From an uncultured Bacteroidales bacterium (GTDB taxonomy: Bacteria; Bacteroidota; Bacteroidia; Bacteroidales; UBA932), in the NCBI GenBank assembly GCA_946616285.1, contig CAMOIT010000002.1, positions 1 through 60,521 on the forward strand: a stretch of 60,521 nt of DNA, read 5' to 3'. This document shows, one piece after another, positions 27,181 to 33,735 of this stretch. The number at the start of each line of letters is the position of its first letter. The stretch's first letter is position 1. The position numbers were made by a program, and so were the translations under genes. The notes beneath the pieces were generated by a model that had not been told where the DNA came from, did no database searches, and saw only the letters and a list, made by a program, of their open reading frames with translations.

Positions 27181-28068
27181 TTAGTCTATTTCGATAGGTT
27201 CGGAAGCAGGAAGGTCAAGGAGTTCCGGGTGCTCGAAAATCTTGCGGACAAGACGGAGTGACTTGGCGTAATAGTATCCGTCGGCAATCCGCTCGTCAAG
27301 CGTGAGACCAAGCTTGATGGTGTTCCTGAGTTCGTATGAACCGTCTTCCTTGAAGAAGGGACGCAGTTTTTTCTCTCCCACAACTACGAAGAAGGAGTTA
27401 GTGCCCCATTCCGACAGGTGGTGGTAGTCGGCGTTCATTTTTATGGAGCCCAGGTTTGTGACAAAGACGCTGCTGTAGCAAGGGTCGTCCTGGGCCAGGG
27501 ATTTTGGATAGAACCCGTGCCTCTGCATATGTTTGAAATATGCTATAAGCCATCGCAGGATGATGGTGGGGATGCTGCTGATAATGTTCATGGACTTGTC
27601 TATCCCTACGTCGCCGGAGTCTTTCTTTCTCACATGCGTGACGATTTTCTCCAGGTACGAGTGCACCTGCTCGACGGGAGAGCCGCCTTCGCGGTCAAGG
27701 ACAAACTTGGCCAAGGCTTCCTTATCATCGTCGGCAAACCTGCGCTTCACGATGAAGGCGATGTCGATGTTCTTGTGCTCGTAGAAATGTGAGCCGGAGA
27801 TAAAATAATTCATCTTCGGACGAAGATATACGGTTTTTGCCAGTGCAGCTACGATGAAGTGGAACCAGGTGTATTTGAAATCCGGGTTGGAGGCGTTCTT
27901 CTTTTCCAGATACTTGTCCACCTCGGTGAGGTCCATCACCTCTCCAAGTACAGCTTCGTTCTGTGTGCGTCCGCCGTAAATGAACGGGAATAATGTGTGC
28001 ATCGGATCAAGACCTTTGAGACGGTATGCATCCCAGCGGTCGCCCCACCTTTTCTTTCTTTTTCCCAT
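27181..28068 (-). CDS. Stand-alone E2/CAT-fold acyltransferase-like protein with altered active site
   Basis: 295 residues resembling the catalytic domain of 2-oxoacid dehydrogenase E2 / chloramphenicol acetyltransferase, but without lipoyl or subunit-binding domains. Fold landmarks: 'FKYTWFHFIVAALAKTVYLRPKMNYF', read as 'FHFIVAALAK' and 'RPKMNYF', 'VFVTNLGSIKM', and the C-terminal 'LGLTLDERIADGYYYAKSLRL'. In E2/CAT enzymes this last motif is D-H-R-x-x-D-G with an essential His; here it reads D-E-R-I-A-D-G, so the His is Glu. Either it uses another mechanism or it is a binding protein. It is the promoter-proximal gene ahead of the acyl-CoA ligase. Confidence 0.7.
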   Translation of the reverse strand: MGKRKKRWGDRWDAYRLKGLDPMHTLFPFIYGGRTQNEAVLGEVMDLTEVDKYLEKKNASNPDFKYTWFHFIVAALAKTVYLRPKMNYFISGSHFYEHKNIDIAFIVKRRFADDDKEALAKFVLDREGGSPVEQVHSYLEKIVTHVRKKDSGDVGIDKSMNIISSIPTIILRWLIAYFKHMQRHGFYPKSLAQDDPCYSSVFVTNLGSIKMNADYHHLSEWGTNSFFVVVGEKKLRPFFKEDGSYELRNTIKLGLTLDERIADGYYYAKSLRLVRKIFEHPELLDLPASEPIEID

Positions 28069-28100
28069 AGGTTAAGTAGGTTTAGTCTGTCAAAAACTTC

Positions 28101-28108
28101 CAAAATTA
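28101..28108 (-). promoter_or_regulatory. -7 element of the CAT-fold/acyl-CoA ligase operon
   Basis: TAATTTTG on the minus strand, 33 bases before the start codon at 28068; no -33 TTTG at the right distance. Confidence 0.45.
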
Positions 28109-28177
28109 CAAAAAAAGTGCAGGAAAATGAAATGTCTCAGACCTGCCGCTCAGTTTTTTTCTTCTTTGGTTTATTGC

Positions 28178-28185
28178 TATCTTTG
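28178..28185 (+). promoter_or_regulatory. -7 element directly before the TonB receptor start
   Basis: TATCTTTG ends 4 bases before the ATG at 28190. If used, the message would be leaderless. This position also argues against the upstream start at 28127, which would lie before the promoter. Confidence 0.5.
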
Positions 28186-28189
28186 CCAC

Positions 28190-30223
28190 ATGAAAGTGCG
28201 GATTGTCCTCAGCATGCTTGTTTCAGTGCTGTCTACATGGGCGGGTTTTGCCCAGGTGGACACCTCCGGCATTTACGGCGAGCGGAAGGACAGTCTGAAT
28301 GCGGCAGTATATACCGGTAAAAGGGCCGGGAATTATCTGTCAAAGAGCAAGGACCTCCGGGTGGAAGTCATCTCCTCCGAGGGGCTCCTGAAAATGGCCT
28401 GCTGCAATGTGGCTGAGAGTTTTGAGAACTCGGCCAGCGTGACAGTGGGCTACTCTGATGCCGTGACGGGCGCCCGTCAGATCCGGCTGCTTGGACTGAG
28501 CGGTGTATATACCCAGATGCTGGACGAATCGCGGCCTGTCATGCGGGGCCTTTCCGCCCCTTTCGGGCTCACATACATGCCCGGCCAATGGCTGGAGAGC
28601 ATCCAAATCGCCAAAGGGGCCGCCTCGGTGGTGAGTGGAGTGGAATCCATGACCGGGCAAATCAATTTCGAACACCGGAAACCCACCGATGAAAAGCCCT
28701 TCTTCCTGAGCCTGACGGGCATGAGCGACACACGTGTAAGCGGGGACGTGGCCTCTTCCCTGCAATTGAACGACCGCCTGTCCACCGTAATACTGGGACA
28801 TGTGGACAAGAACTTCAAGTCCATGGACATGAACGGAGACGGATTCATGGATGACCCCATGATACAGCAGTTCAACCTGGCCAATCGCTGGTTTTACTAT
28901 AATCCGCACTTCCAGCTGCGTCTGGGTGTCAATGCTGTCAGCGACCGTCGCAACGGGGGGCAGCCGGGATATGACCGCGGCACATATGCCCCCGGCACTC
29001 CCTGGGGAAGCGACATAGGCAACCGGCTTTTAGGCGCCTATCTGAAAGTCGGCATCCCGCTTCGGGACGACCAGCGCGAAAGCATCGCCCTTGTGGCCGA
29101 TTACACATGGCAGGATATGGACGCCAGTTTCGGGTCTGCCTCCTATCTGGCCCGGCAGCATTCCGGATTCCTGAATCTAATCTGGCGCAACAAGGTAAGC
29201 GAACGACACGATTTCACGGTCGGTGCCCATGGGCGTTTCGACCGTTACGACGAGACCCTGTCCCGGACCGTGGCTGCCGGAACCAATGCCTACGACAGGC
29301 GGACAGACCTGACGGATATCGCTTTATTCGGCGAATATACTCTCCGCCTGGAGGATAGGTTCTCTGTCATTGCGGGTGTCAGTGCCGACTGGTTCGGACC
29401 GGATGACGGCTTCCGTATTTCGCCGCGGGCCACATTGAAATATCAGCCATGGAAGGCCCTTGTCCTCAGATTCAACGGCGGTCGCGGTATCCGCGCAGCA
29501 TTGCCGCTGACCGACAATATCGGCGTTTTCTCGACAGGGAAGTTATGGACCGGCATCTATGACAGGCATCTTCTGGAAGACGCCTGGACGCTGGGCGGCA
29601 ATGCAACGGTTTACCTGCCCATCGGCGCCGACCCTGAGAATGCGTACCTCAGTTTCGACTTCTTCCGGACGCAGTTCGGACAGCAGTTGATTGTCGACTA
29701 TGAGCATCTCGTCAATGGGATTGACTTTTATGCGTCCGACGGTGCACCTGCCTATACCAACACCTTCCAGGCCGATTTCGCCGTGGAGCCTTTTGAACGC
29801 TTCACGGTAAACGTGACAGCCAGATATGCGGATGCGAAGGTGGAGCTGGCGGGCCAGGGCCTGGTGGAAAGGCCGATGACGCCCCGATTCAAGGGCGTGC
29901 TCAATCTCCAGTACAAGACCAATCTCAACAAGTGGATTTTCGACTTCACCGCCGCCCTGAACGGAAGCGCCAGGGCATATTCTTTCATGAACCTGGACGG
30001 TGGCCGCACTCCTGTTTATCCCACGCTTTATGCGCAGGTTACCAGGCGTTTCAAGGGCATCGACGTTTACATCGGCGGAGAGAACCTGACTGGATTCCGT
30101 CAAAAATCCGTAATTTTGGGCGTGCCTGAAAGTCCTTCGTTTGATGCCAGTGCTGTCTGGGGGCCGCTCATGGGGCTTCGCGTGAATGCGGGAATCAGGA
30201 TTACTGTTTGGAAAACTTATTGA
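28190..30223 (+). CDS. TonB-dependent outer-membrane receptor
   Basis: 677 residues from the ATG at 28190, which gives a clean signal peptide ('MKVRIVLSMLVSVLSTWAGFAQ' as a hydrophobic run). The plug domain covers about 45-160: 'RQIRLLGLSGVYTQMLDESRPVM' type strand, 'GLSAPFGLTYMPGQWLESIQIAKG' and 'VSGVESMTGQINFEHR', all typical of receptors of the Fec/HMA-linked type. The rest is a 22-strand barrel ending in 'RVNAGIRITVWKTY' with a terminal aromatic. No carboxypeptidase-like extension is present. The following gene encodes a periplasmic heavy-metal-associated protein, so the cargo is probably a metal or metallophore. Confidence 0.85.
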   Translation: MKVRIVLSMLVSVLSTWAGFAQVDTSGIYGERKDSLNAAVYTGKRAGNYLSKSKDLRVEVISSEGLLKMACCNVAESFENSASVTVGYSDAVTGARQIRLLGLSGVYTQMLDESRPVMRGLSAPFGLTYMPGQWLESIQIAKGAASVVSGVESMTGQINFEHRKPTDEKPFFLSLTGMSDTRVSGDVASSLQLNDRLSTVILGHVDKNFKSMDMNGDGFMDDPMIQQFNLANRWFYYNPHFQLRLGVNAVSDRRNGGQPGYDRGTYAPGTPWGSDIGNRLLGAYLKVGIPLRDDQRESIALVADYTWQDMDASFGSASYLARQHSGFLNLIWRNKVSERHDFTVGAHGRFDRYDETLSRTVAAGTNAYDRRTDLTDIALFGEYTLRLEDRFSVIAGVSADWFGPDDGFRISPRATLKYQPWKALVLRFNGGRGIRAALPLTDNIGVFSTGKLWTGIYDRHLLEDAWTLGGNATVYLPIGADPENAYLSFDFFRTQFGQQLIVDYEHLVNGIDFYASDGAPAYTNTFQADFAVEPFERFTVNVTARYADAKVELAGQGLVERPMTPRFKGVLNLQYKTNLNKWIFDFTAALNGSARAYSFMNLDGGRTPVYPTLYAQVTRRFKGIDVYIGGENLTGFRQKSVILGVPESPSFDASAVWGPLMGLRVNAGIRITVWKTY

Positions 30224-30234
30224 ATATAAATAAG

Positions 30235-30585
30235 ATGAAAAGGATTATCATTACTGTTCTTTTGGGATTATTTGCCGTCGCGTTTTATGCCCAGTCCGTC
30301 CTGGCCGAACCCGGTTATGCCACTGTCCTGCAGGACAATAATAAAAAGAAGGTCGACAAGAAAACGGCAACGGTCACTTTCAAGACCACCATCCACTGCA
30401 AGAACTGCGTCAAGAAAGTCAATGACAACATCGCCTTCGAAAAAGGCGTGAAAGACCTGAAGATTTCCCTGGACGAAAAACTGGTTACCATAACCTACGA
30501 TCCGTCCAAGACAGATGAAGCCACCCTGACCAAAGCCCTCGAGAAACTGGGCTACAAGGCCGAAAAGGCAGAACCTCAAAAATAG
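30235..30585 (+). CDS. Exported heavy-metal-associated (HMA) domain protein
   Basis: 116 residues from the ATG at 30235. A signal peptide (about 1-20) is followed by a linker of lysine-rich sequence and one HMA fold (about 45-112) with the metal site C-x-x-C in 'TTIHCKNCVKKVNDN'. The family binds Cu(I) or similar soft metals. Being exported, it would act in the periplasm, perhaps taking metal from the receptor encoded 11 bases upstream. Cargo not shown. Confidence 0.85.
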   Translation: MKRIIITVLLGLFAVAFYAQSVLAEPGYATVLQDNNKKKVDKKTATVTFKTTIHCKNCVKKVNDNIAFEKGVKDLKISLDEKLVTITYDPSKTDEATLTKALEKLGYKAEKAEPQK

Positions 30586-30606
30586 AACATCCCGGACTGA
30601 TAGGCT

Positions 30607-31092
30607 TCAACGGGAATTATTGTCCTGTGCGGCCTGCATCCTCCATGGAGCGAAGAACTGCTCGATGGCGTTGTAGGCCCGTATGGCTTTATCTTTTACA
30701 TTGTGGCCATACCAGAACGCCGTTACCTTGTCTCCGGAGGAATATTCCATGTGGATGCGGTATGAGTATCCGCCGCAAATGGGCTCTTCCAGGTGATAGC
30801 CGTCCAGTTTGTAGACTTTCTCTTCCTTCAGCATCAGTGCCAGTGAGTCCACTACGCTCTTGTCGATGGTATACTCGCGGTGGATGACCGGGTCACCGAA
30901 GCGGTTGTCGGCGTTCAGGACCACCTCCACCTTTGGGAGGCTGTCAACGTCGGCGATTAGTTCACAATAATCCGATCCCAGCCCGGCCGCTCCACGGCAG
31001 GCATAGCTGCAGTAAGTCAGGTCCCCCTTGGGCTTATGGTCTATAAAACAGCAGGTTAACAGTCCGATGGCCATGATTGATACGATTCTCAT
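30607..31092 (-). CDS. Small exported lipoprotein-like protein of unknown function
   Basis: 161 residues, not recognised. A short hydrophobic signal ends at 'LLTCCF', so Cys14 or Cys15 may be lipidated. The mature part has several cysteines ('YCSYACRGAAGLGSDYC', 'PICGGYSYRIHM') and a conserved-looking alpha/beta end ('AFWYGHNVKDKAIRAYNAIEQFF'). It converges with the HMA protein gene. The cysteines could bind metal or form disulfides; this is a guess from composition and neighbourhood. Confidence 0.6.
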   Translation of the reverse strand: MRIVSIMAIGLLTCCFIDHKPKGDLTYCSYACRGAAGLGSDYCELIADVDSLPKVEVVLNADNRFGDPVIHREYTIDKSVVDSLALMLKEEKVYKLDGYHLEEPICGGYSYRIHMEYSSGDKVTAFWYGHNVKDKAIRAYNAIEQFFAPWRMQAAQDNNSR

Positions 31093-31147
31093 AATTCTTT
31101 TCCCTCATTGTTCAAGGCCTTGAAATCAAGGCATATTCGCAATATTG

Positions 31148-31155
31148 CAAATGTA
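31148..31155 (-). promoter_or_regulatory. -7 element of the small lipoprotein gene
   Basis: TACATTTG on the minus strand, 55 bases before the start at 31092. A 12-base palindrome TCAAGGCCTTGA lies in the leader. Confidence 0.4.
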
Positions 31156-31205
31156 AACAATCTTCTTCATTTACCCAAAATGAATTCTCCGATCCCTGTT
31201 TCTGA

Positions 31206-31237
31206 TTTGATAATGTGTCTTATAATGAGTAATTTTG
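31206..31237 (+). promoter_or_regulatory. Promoter of the zinc-ribbon/PNPOx gene
   Basis: TTTG at 31206-31209, 20-base spacer, TAATTTTG at 31230-31237. The leader is about 60 bases. Confidence 0.6.
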
Positions 31238-31303
31238 TTTCAATATATGCCGGGACCGTCCGATGAGGGTTTTGAGATCGGTAATTAAACGATAACACAC
31301 GCT

Positions 31304-32029
31304 ATGGAAATGAAGTTCTGCCAGAGCTGCGGAATGCCGCTCACTCAGGAAATCCTGGGAACCAATGCCGATGGAAGCAAAAATGAAGACTACTGTATAT
31401 ACTGCTATAAGGACGGCAAGTTCCTGCAGGAGTGTACGATGGAGGAGATGATTGAGCATTGTGCCCAGTTTGTGGATGAGGTCAACAAAGGCCTGCCGCA
31501 GCCCATTTCGAAAGAGGAATACATCGGCCAGATGAAGACGTATTTCCCGCATCTGAAGCGTTGGCGCAAAGAATTGACGCTTACGGATGCGACGCCGGAG
31601 AATCCGGCCCTTGCGGGCATAAAAGAACTCATCGGCACAATGGCCGACAAACTGCCCATCGCTTATATCTCGTCAGTAGACCAAGAAGGCTTTCCTTGGA
31701 CCAAGGCCATGCTGAAGCCACGCAAACGCGAGGGTATCAAAACCTTCTACTTTACAACCAACACATTCTCAATACGTGTGGCTCAATACAAAGCCAACCC
31801 CAAGGCCAGCATCTATTTCTGTGACGCCAGGGGCTTCAAGGGCATGATGCTGCGCGGTACGATGGAAGTGCTGACAGACGCCGCCTCGAAAGAGATGATC
31901 TGGCGCAAAGGCGACACTCAGTACTATCCCGGCGGCGTCACCGACCCCAATTACTGCGTGCTCAAGTTCACCGCCACCGACGGCCGCTTTTACAGTGACT
32001 TCTATCCACGCAGTTTTGTGATTGAGTAA
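31304..32029 (+). CDS. Zinc-ribbon plus pyridoxamine-5'-phosphate-oxidase-fold protein
   Basis: 241 residues. The N-terminal zinc ribbon (1-85) has 'FCQSCGMPL' and 'EDYCIYCYKDGKF' (two C-x-x-C pairs) followed by a helical part ('MEEMIEHCAQFVDEVNKGLP'), as in the Zn_ribbon_2 family. Residues about 100-240 are a flavin-binding split-barrel of the PNPOx/general-stress-protein-26 type ('PIAYISSVDQEGFPWTKAML', 'FYFTTNTFSIRVAQYKANPKASIYF' region, 'GMMLRGTMEVL'). The family binds FMN, F420 or heme; a redox or stress role is likely. It was probably followed by an acetyltransferase gene, now destroyed. Confidence 0.8.
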   Translation: MEMKFCQSCGMPLTQEILGTNADGSKNEDYCIYCYKDGKFLQECTMEEMIEHCAQFVDEVNKGLPQPISKEEYIGQMKTYFPHLKRWRKELTLTDATPENPALAGIKELIGTMADKLPIAYISSVDQEGFPWTKAMLKPRKREGIKTFYFTTNTFSIRVAQYKANPKASIYFCDARGFKGMMLRGTMEVLTDAASKEMIWRKGDTQYYPGGVTDPNYCVLKFTATDGRFYSDFYPRSFVIE

Positions 32030-32034
32030 GTAAG

Positions 32035-32102
32035 ATGAAGCAGGAGATCAACCCCAAGGACACCAGCGGCGCAAAGGCATTTGAATTATGGATGAAGGCC
32101 AT
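32035..32102 (+). pseudogene. N-terminal stub of a chloramphenicol acetyltransferase-like gene
   Basis: The frame starts with 'MKQEINPKDTSGAKAFELWM', which matches the beginning of CatA-type acetyltransferases of Bacteroidetes, then breaks at about codon 23 exactly where the terminal repeat of the 32103-32472 element starts. The expected continuation is not found after the element, so most of the gene is lost. The frame itself runs on to 32250 through the element and means nothing there. Confidence 0.6.
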
Positions 32103-32472
32103 AACTGAAATCGGTCATTTGGGGGATGGCGCTGAAAAAGTCACACATGTGTTGGACCTGGTCCACCGCATAAATGGACGCGGTCTCCTGTTTTTTTGGA
32201 CTTGGTCCAATTTTAACCCTTGGACCAGGTCCAGCACTTCGGCAATATAGGGGCTTGTAAGGCACATGTCGTGGACCAGGTCCAGCACCTGTTTTCGGAC
32301 CGCGTCCAAAAACGCCGCAGACCTCGTCCAAAAATAAGATGCACTTGATACAATAGCTTCTATATACTCTGAGACTTTTTCAGCGGCCTCATTTTGGGCC
32401 ATTTTTGACGGATTTCAGTTGCCGGTGCGAGTGAAATCACGCACTTTTGGCCGAAAATGACCGATTTCAGTT
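32103..32472. mobile_element. MITE-like element with perfect 15-base terminal inverted repeats
   Basis: AACTGAAATCGGTCA (32103-32117) and its exact inverse TGACCGATTTCAGTT (32458-32472) bound the element. A second right-end copy, TGACGGATTTCAGTTG, lies at 32406-32421, and GCTGAAAAAGTC (32130-32141) is matched by GACTTTTTCAGC (32372-32383), so the ends are imperfectly inverted over about 40 bases. No transposase is encoded. No clear target duplication is seen. The interior holds the palindrome array listed separately. It interrupts the CAT-like gene. Confidence 0.6.
32153..32330. repeat. Seven-copy array of a TGGACCnGGTCCA palindrome
   Basis: Near-palindromic 13-mers start at 32153, 32175, 32197, 32221, 32272, 32296 and 32318 (for example TGGACCTGGTCCA, TGGACCAGGTCCA, CGGACCGCGTCCA). 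Intervals are 22, 22, 24, 51, 24 and 22 bases. The six from 32175 onward are arranged in mirror symmetry about 32252. The roughly two-helical-turn spacing suggests a protein-binding array. Confidence 0.65.
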
Positions 32473-32656
32473 GACAGGATGAAAAAAGTCCTGGCCGGGT
32501 GCGTCCCTTCGCATAAGCACGAGATGCCCGGTCGCAGCCGGGCATGACGAAGGCGCCATTAAGTATCGTCGCGAAGCGACAAAGCCCTCCGCCGAGGGGA
32601 GGGTTTGGGAGGGGATAACGTGAACGAAGTGAGTCCCTTCGCATAAGCACGCAAAA
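32473..32656. repeat. Patchwork of dispersed repeats, no gene
   Basis: GTCCCTTCGCATAAGCAC occurs at 32503-32520 and 32633-32650. Each copy is followed by a GCCCGG..CCGGGC hairpin. Between them lies a CCTCCGCCGAGGGGAGGG..GGGAGGGG stretch (32581-32618). Open frames here are repeat-driven and I call none of them a gene. Confidence 0.5.
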
Positions 32657-32678
32657 GCCCGGCCGTAAATGGCCGGGC
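32657..32678 (-). terminator. Hairpin terminator of the tRNA-Leu gene
   Basis: GCCCGGCC and GGCCGGGC form a perfect 8-base-pair stem with a 6-base loop; on the minus strand it is followed by TTTTGC, 10 bases after the tRNA 3' end. Confidence 0.6.
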
Positions 32679-32687
32679 AAAATCGCG

Positions 32688-32769
32688 TGCGGGCGAAGGG
32701 ACTCGAACCCATACGCCTTGCGGCACCAGATCCTAAGTCTGGGTTGTCTACCAATTCCAACACGCCCGC
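32688..32769 (-). tRNA. tRNA-Leu, anticodon UAG
   Basis: 82 bases. The acceptor GCGGGCG pairs with CGCCCGC plus discriminator A; the anticodon stem CCAGA/TCTGG encloses the loop CTTAGGA (anticodon TAG). There is a long variable arm (TGCCGCAAGGCG) as expected of class II, and a normal T arm with GGTTCGAGTC. CCA is not encoded. Confidence 0.93.
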
Positions 32770-32780
32770 AGATCGGATTG

Positions 32781-32788
32781 CAAATATA
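32781..32788 (-). promoter_or_regulatory. -7 element of the tRNA-Leu gene
   Basis: TATATTTG on the minus strand, 11 bases before the mature 5' end. Confidence 0.5.
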
Positions 32789-32815
32789 GTAATTTTTTTT
32801 GAGATTCCGGGTCAC

Positions 32816-32861
32816 CCTTCGACAAGCTCAGGGTCCGAAAGACCTTCGACAAGCTCAGGGT
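32816..32861. repeat. Two tandem copies of CCTTCGACAAGCTCAGGG
   Basis: Copies at 32816-32834 and 32843-32861 share 19 bases (ending in T) and are spaced 27 bases apart, just after the prmA stop (minus strand). They are the same family as the block inside rhaB at 7494-7541. Confidence 0.7.
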
Positions 32862-32877
32862 CTGTCTGAAATGATAT

Positions 32878-33735
32878 TTATTTCACGAACTCCAGGCAGG
32901 ACCAGCCTTCGCGGGAGGAGGAACCGGCAAAGGTCAGGCCCTGGGCCTCTGCGGCGGCGCAGACGACGGGGACGTCAGCATCGTAGAAGCCGCTTAAGAG
33001 GAGGTGTCCTCCGCGTCGAAGGGAACGAGCATAAGTGTGCATGTCCTGAACCACGATGTTGCGGTGAATATTGGCCAGCAGCACGTCGTAGGTGTTCATC
33101 TGCAGCAGTGAGGCGTCGCCGCAGGCAGTTTCGACTTTGGAGCCTACTCTGTTCCAGCGGGCATTGCCCCATGCCGAACGGGCTGCCACTGCGTCGATAT
33201 CCACGGCAAACACCTTTCCGGCGCCCATCTTGGCGGCAAGGATGGCAAGGATGGCCGTACCGCAGCCCATGTCCACCACGCTGCGCCCGCGGATGTAAGA
33301 CTCAAGTTCCAGCATGCGCTGAATCATCATGAAAGTGGTATGGTGATATCCCGTGCCGAAAGCCATCTGCGGGTCTATCCATATATTGAAGCGCGTTTTG
33401 GGCACGTCCTCGTTAAATTTCGCCTTTATGGTAACCGTGCCGTCCACAACAATCGGCTGGAAACTCTCTTCCCACTGCCTGTTCCAGTTCTGCCCCTGGA
33501 CCATCGAAGCCTTATACTCTGTAGCCGCAGGATACCCGCTCAGGACAACCTTCAGCTCTCTGGAACGGTAAAGTTCCTTCTGCACGTAGCATTTAAGGAA
33601 GGGCTCCTCTGTCAGGAACATGTCGTAGGAAAGCTCGGACAGCTCTGCCGTAAGGATTTCGGCCATTTCCTCAGAGAAAGGGTCTATGCGTATAGCCACC
33701 TCGATATACTCCTCACTGTTTGTCATAGGCTTCAA
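32878..33735 (-). CDS. prmA: Ribosomal protein L11 methyltransferase
   Basis: 285 residues (or 282 from the ATG at 33726). SAM-dependent methyltransferase: 'VVDMGCGTAILAILAAKMGAGKVFAVDID' region (motif I) near 155-183, 'DVLLANIHRNIV' (motif IV region) near 222, and an N-terminal ferredoxin-like part that in PrmA binds L11. 'KTRFNIWIDPQMAFGTGYHHTT' region precedes the core as in the family. It overlaps the end of the AsmA-like gene by 23 bases and is the last gene of a four-gene minus-strand operon. Confidence 0.9.
   Translation of the reverse strand: MKPMTNSEEYIEVAIRIDPFSEEMAEILTAELSELSYDMFLTEEPFLKCYVQKELYRSRELKVVLSGYPAATEYKASMVQGQNWNRQWEESFQPIVVDGTVTIKAKFNEDVPKTRFNIWIDPQMAFGTGYHHTTFMMIQRMLELESYIRGRSVVDMGCGTAILAILAAKMGAGKVFAVDIDAVAARSAWGNARWNRVGSKVETACGDASLLQMNTYDVLLANIHRNIVVQDMHTYARSLRRGGHLLLSGFYDADVPVVCAAAEAQGLTFAGSSSREGWSCLEFVK

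Noticed and set aside
32153..32330. Possible CRISPR array from the regular repeats.
   Set aside because: The repeats are 13-base palindromes with 9-11 base gaps and one 38-base gap; CRISPR repeats and spacers are longer, and no cas genes are present.
32115..32402. A 95-residue minus-strand open frame inside the palindrome-array element, with repeated 'LDLV' words.
   Set aside because: The words come from the GGACC/GGTCC palindromes, whose 22-base spacing is not a multiple of three, and the frame spans the terminal repeat. No start context or homology supports it.
32467..32815. Open frames of 98-151 residues on the minus strand in the repeat patchwork and across the tRNA-Leu gene.
   Set aside because: They run through the tRNA gene, its terminator and dispersed repeats, so they are not protein genes.
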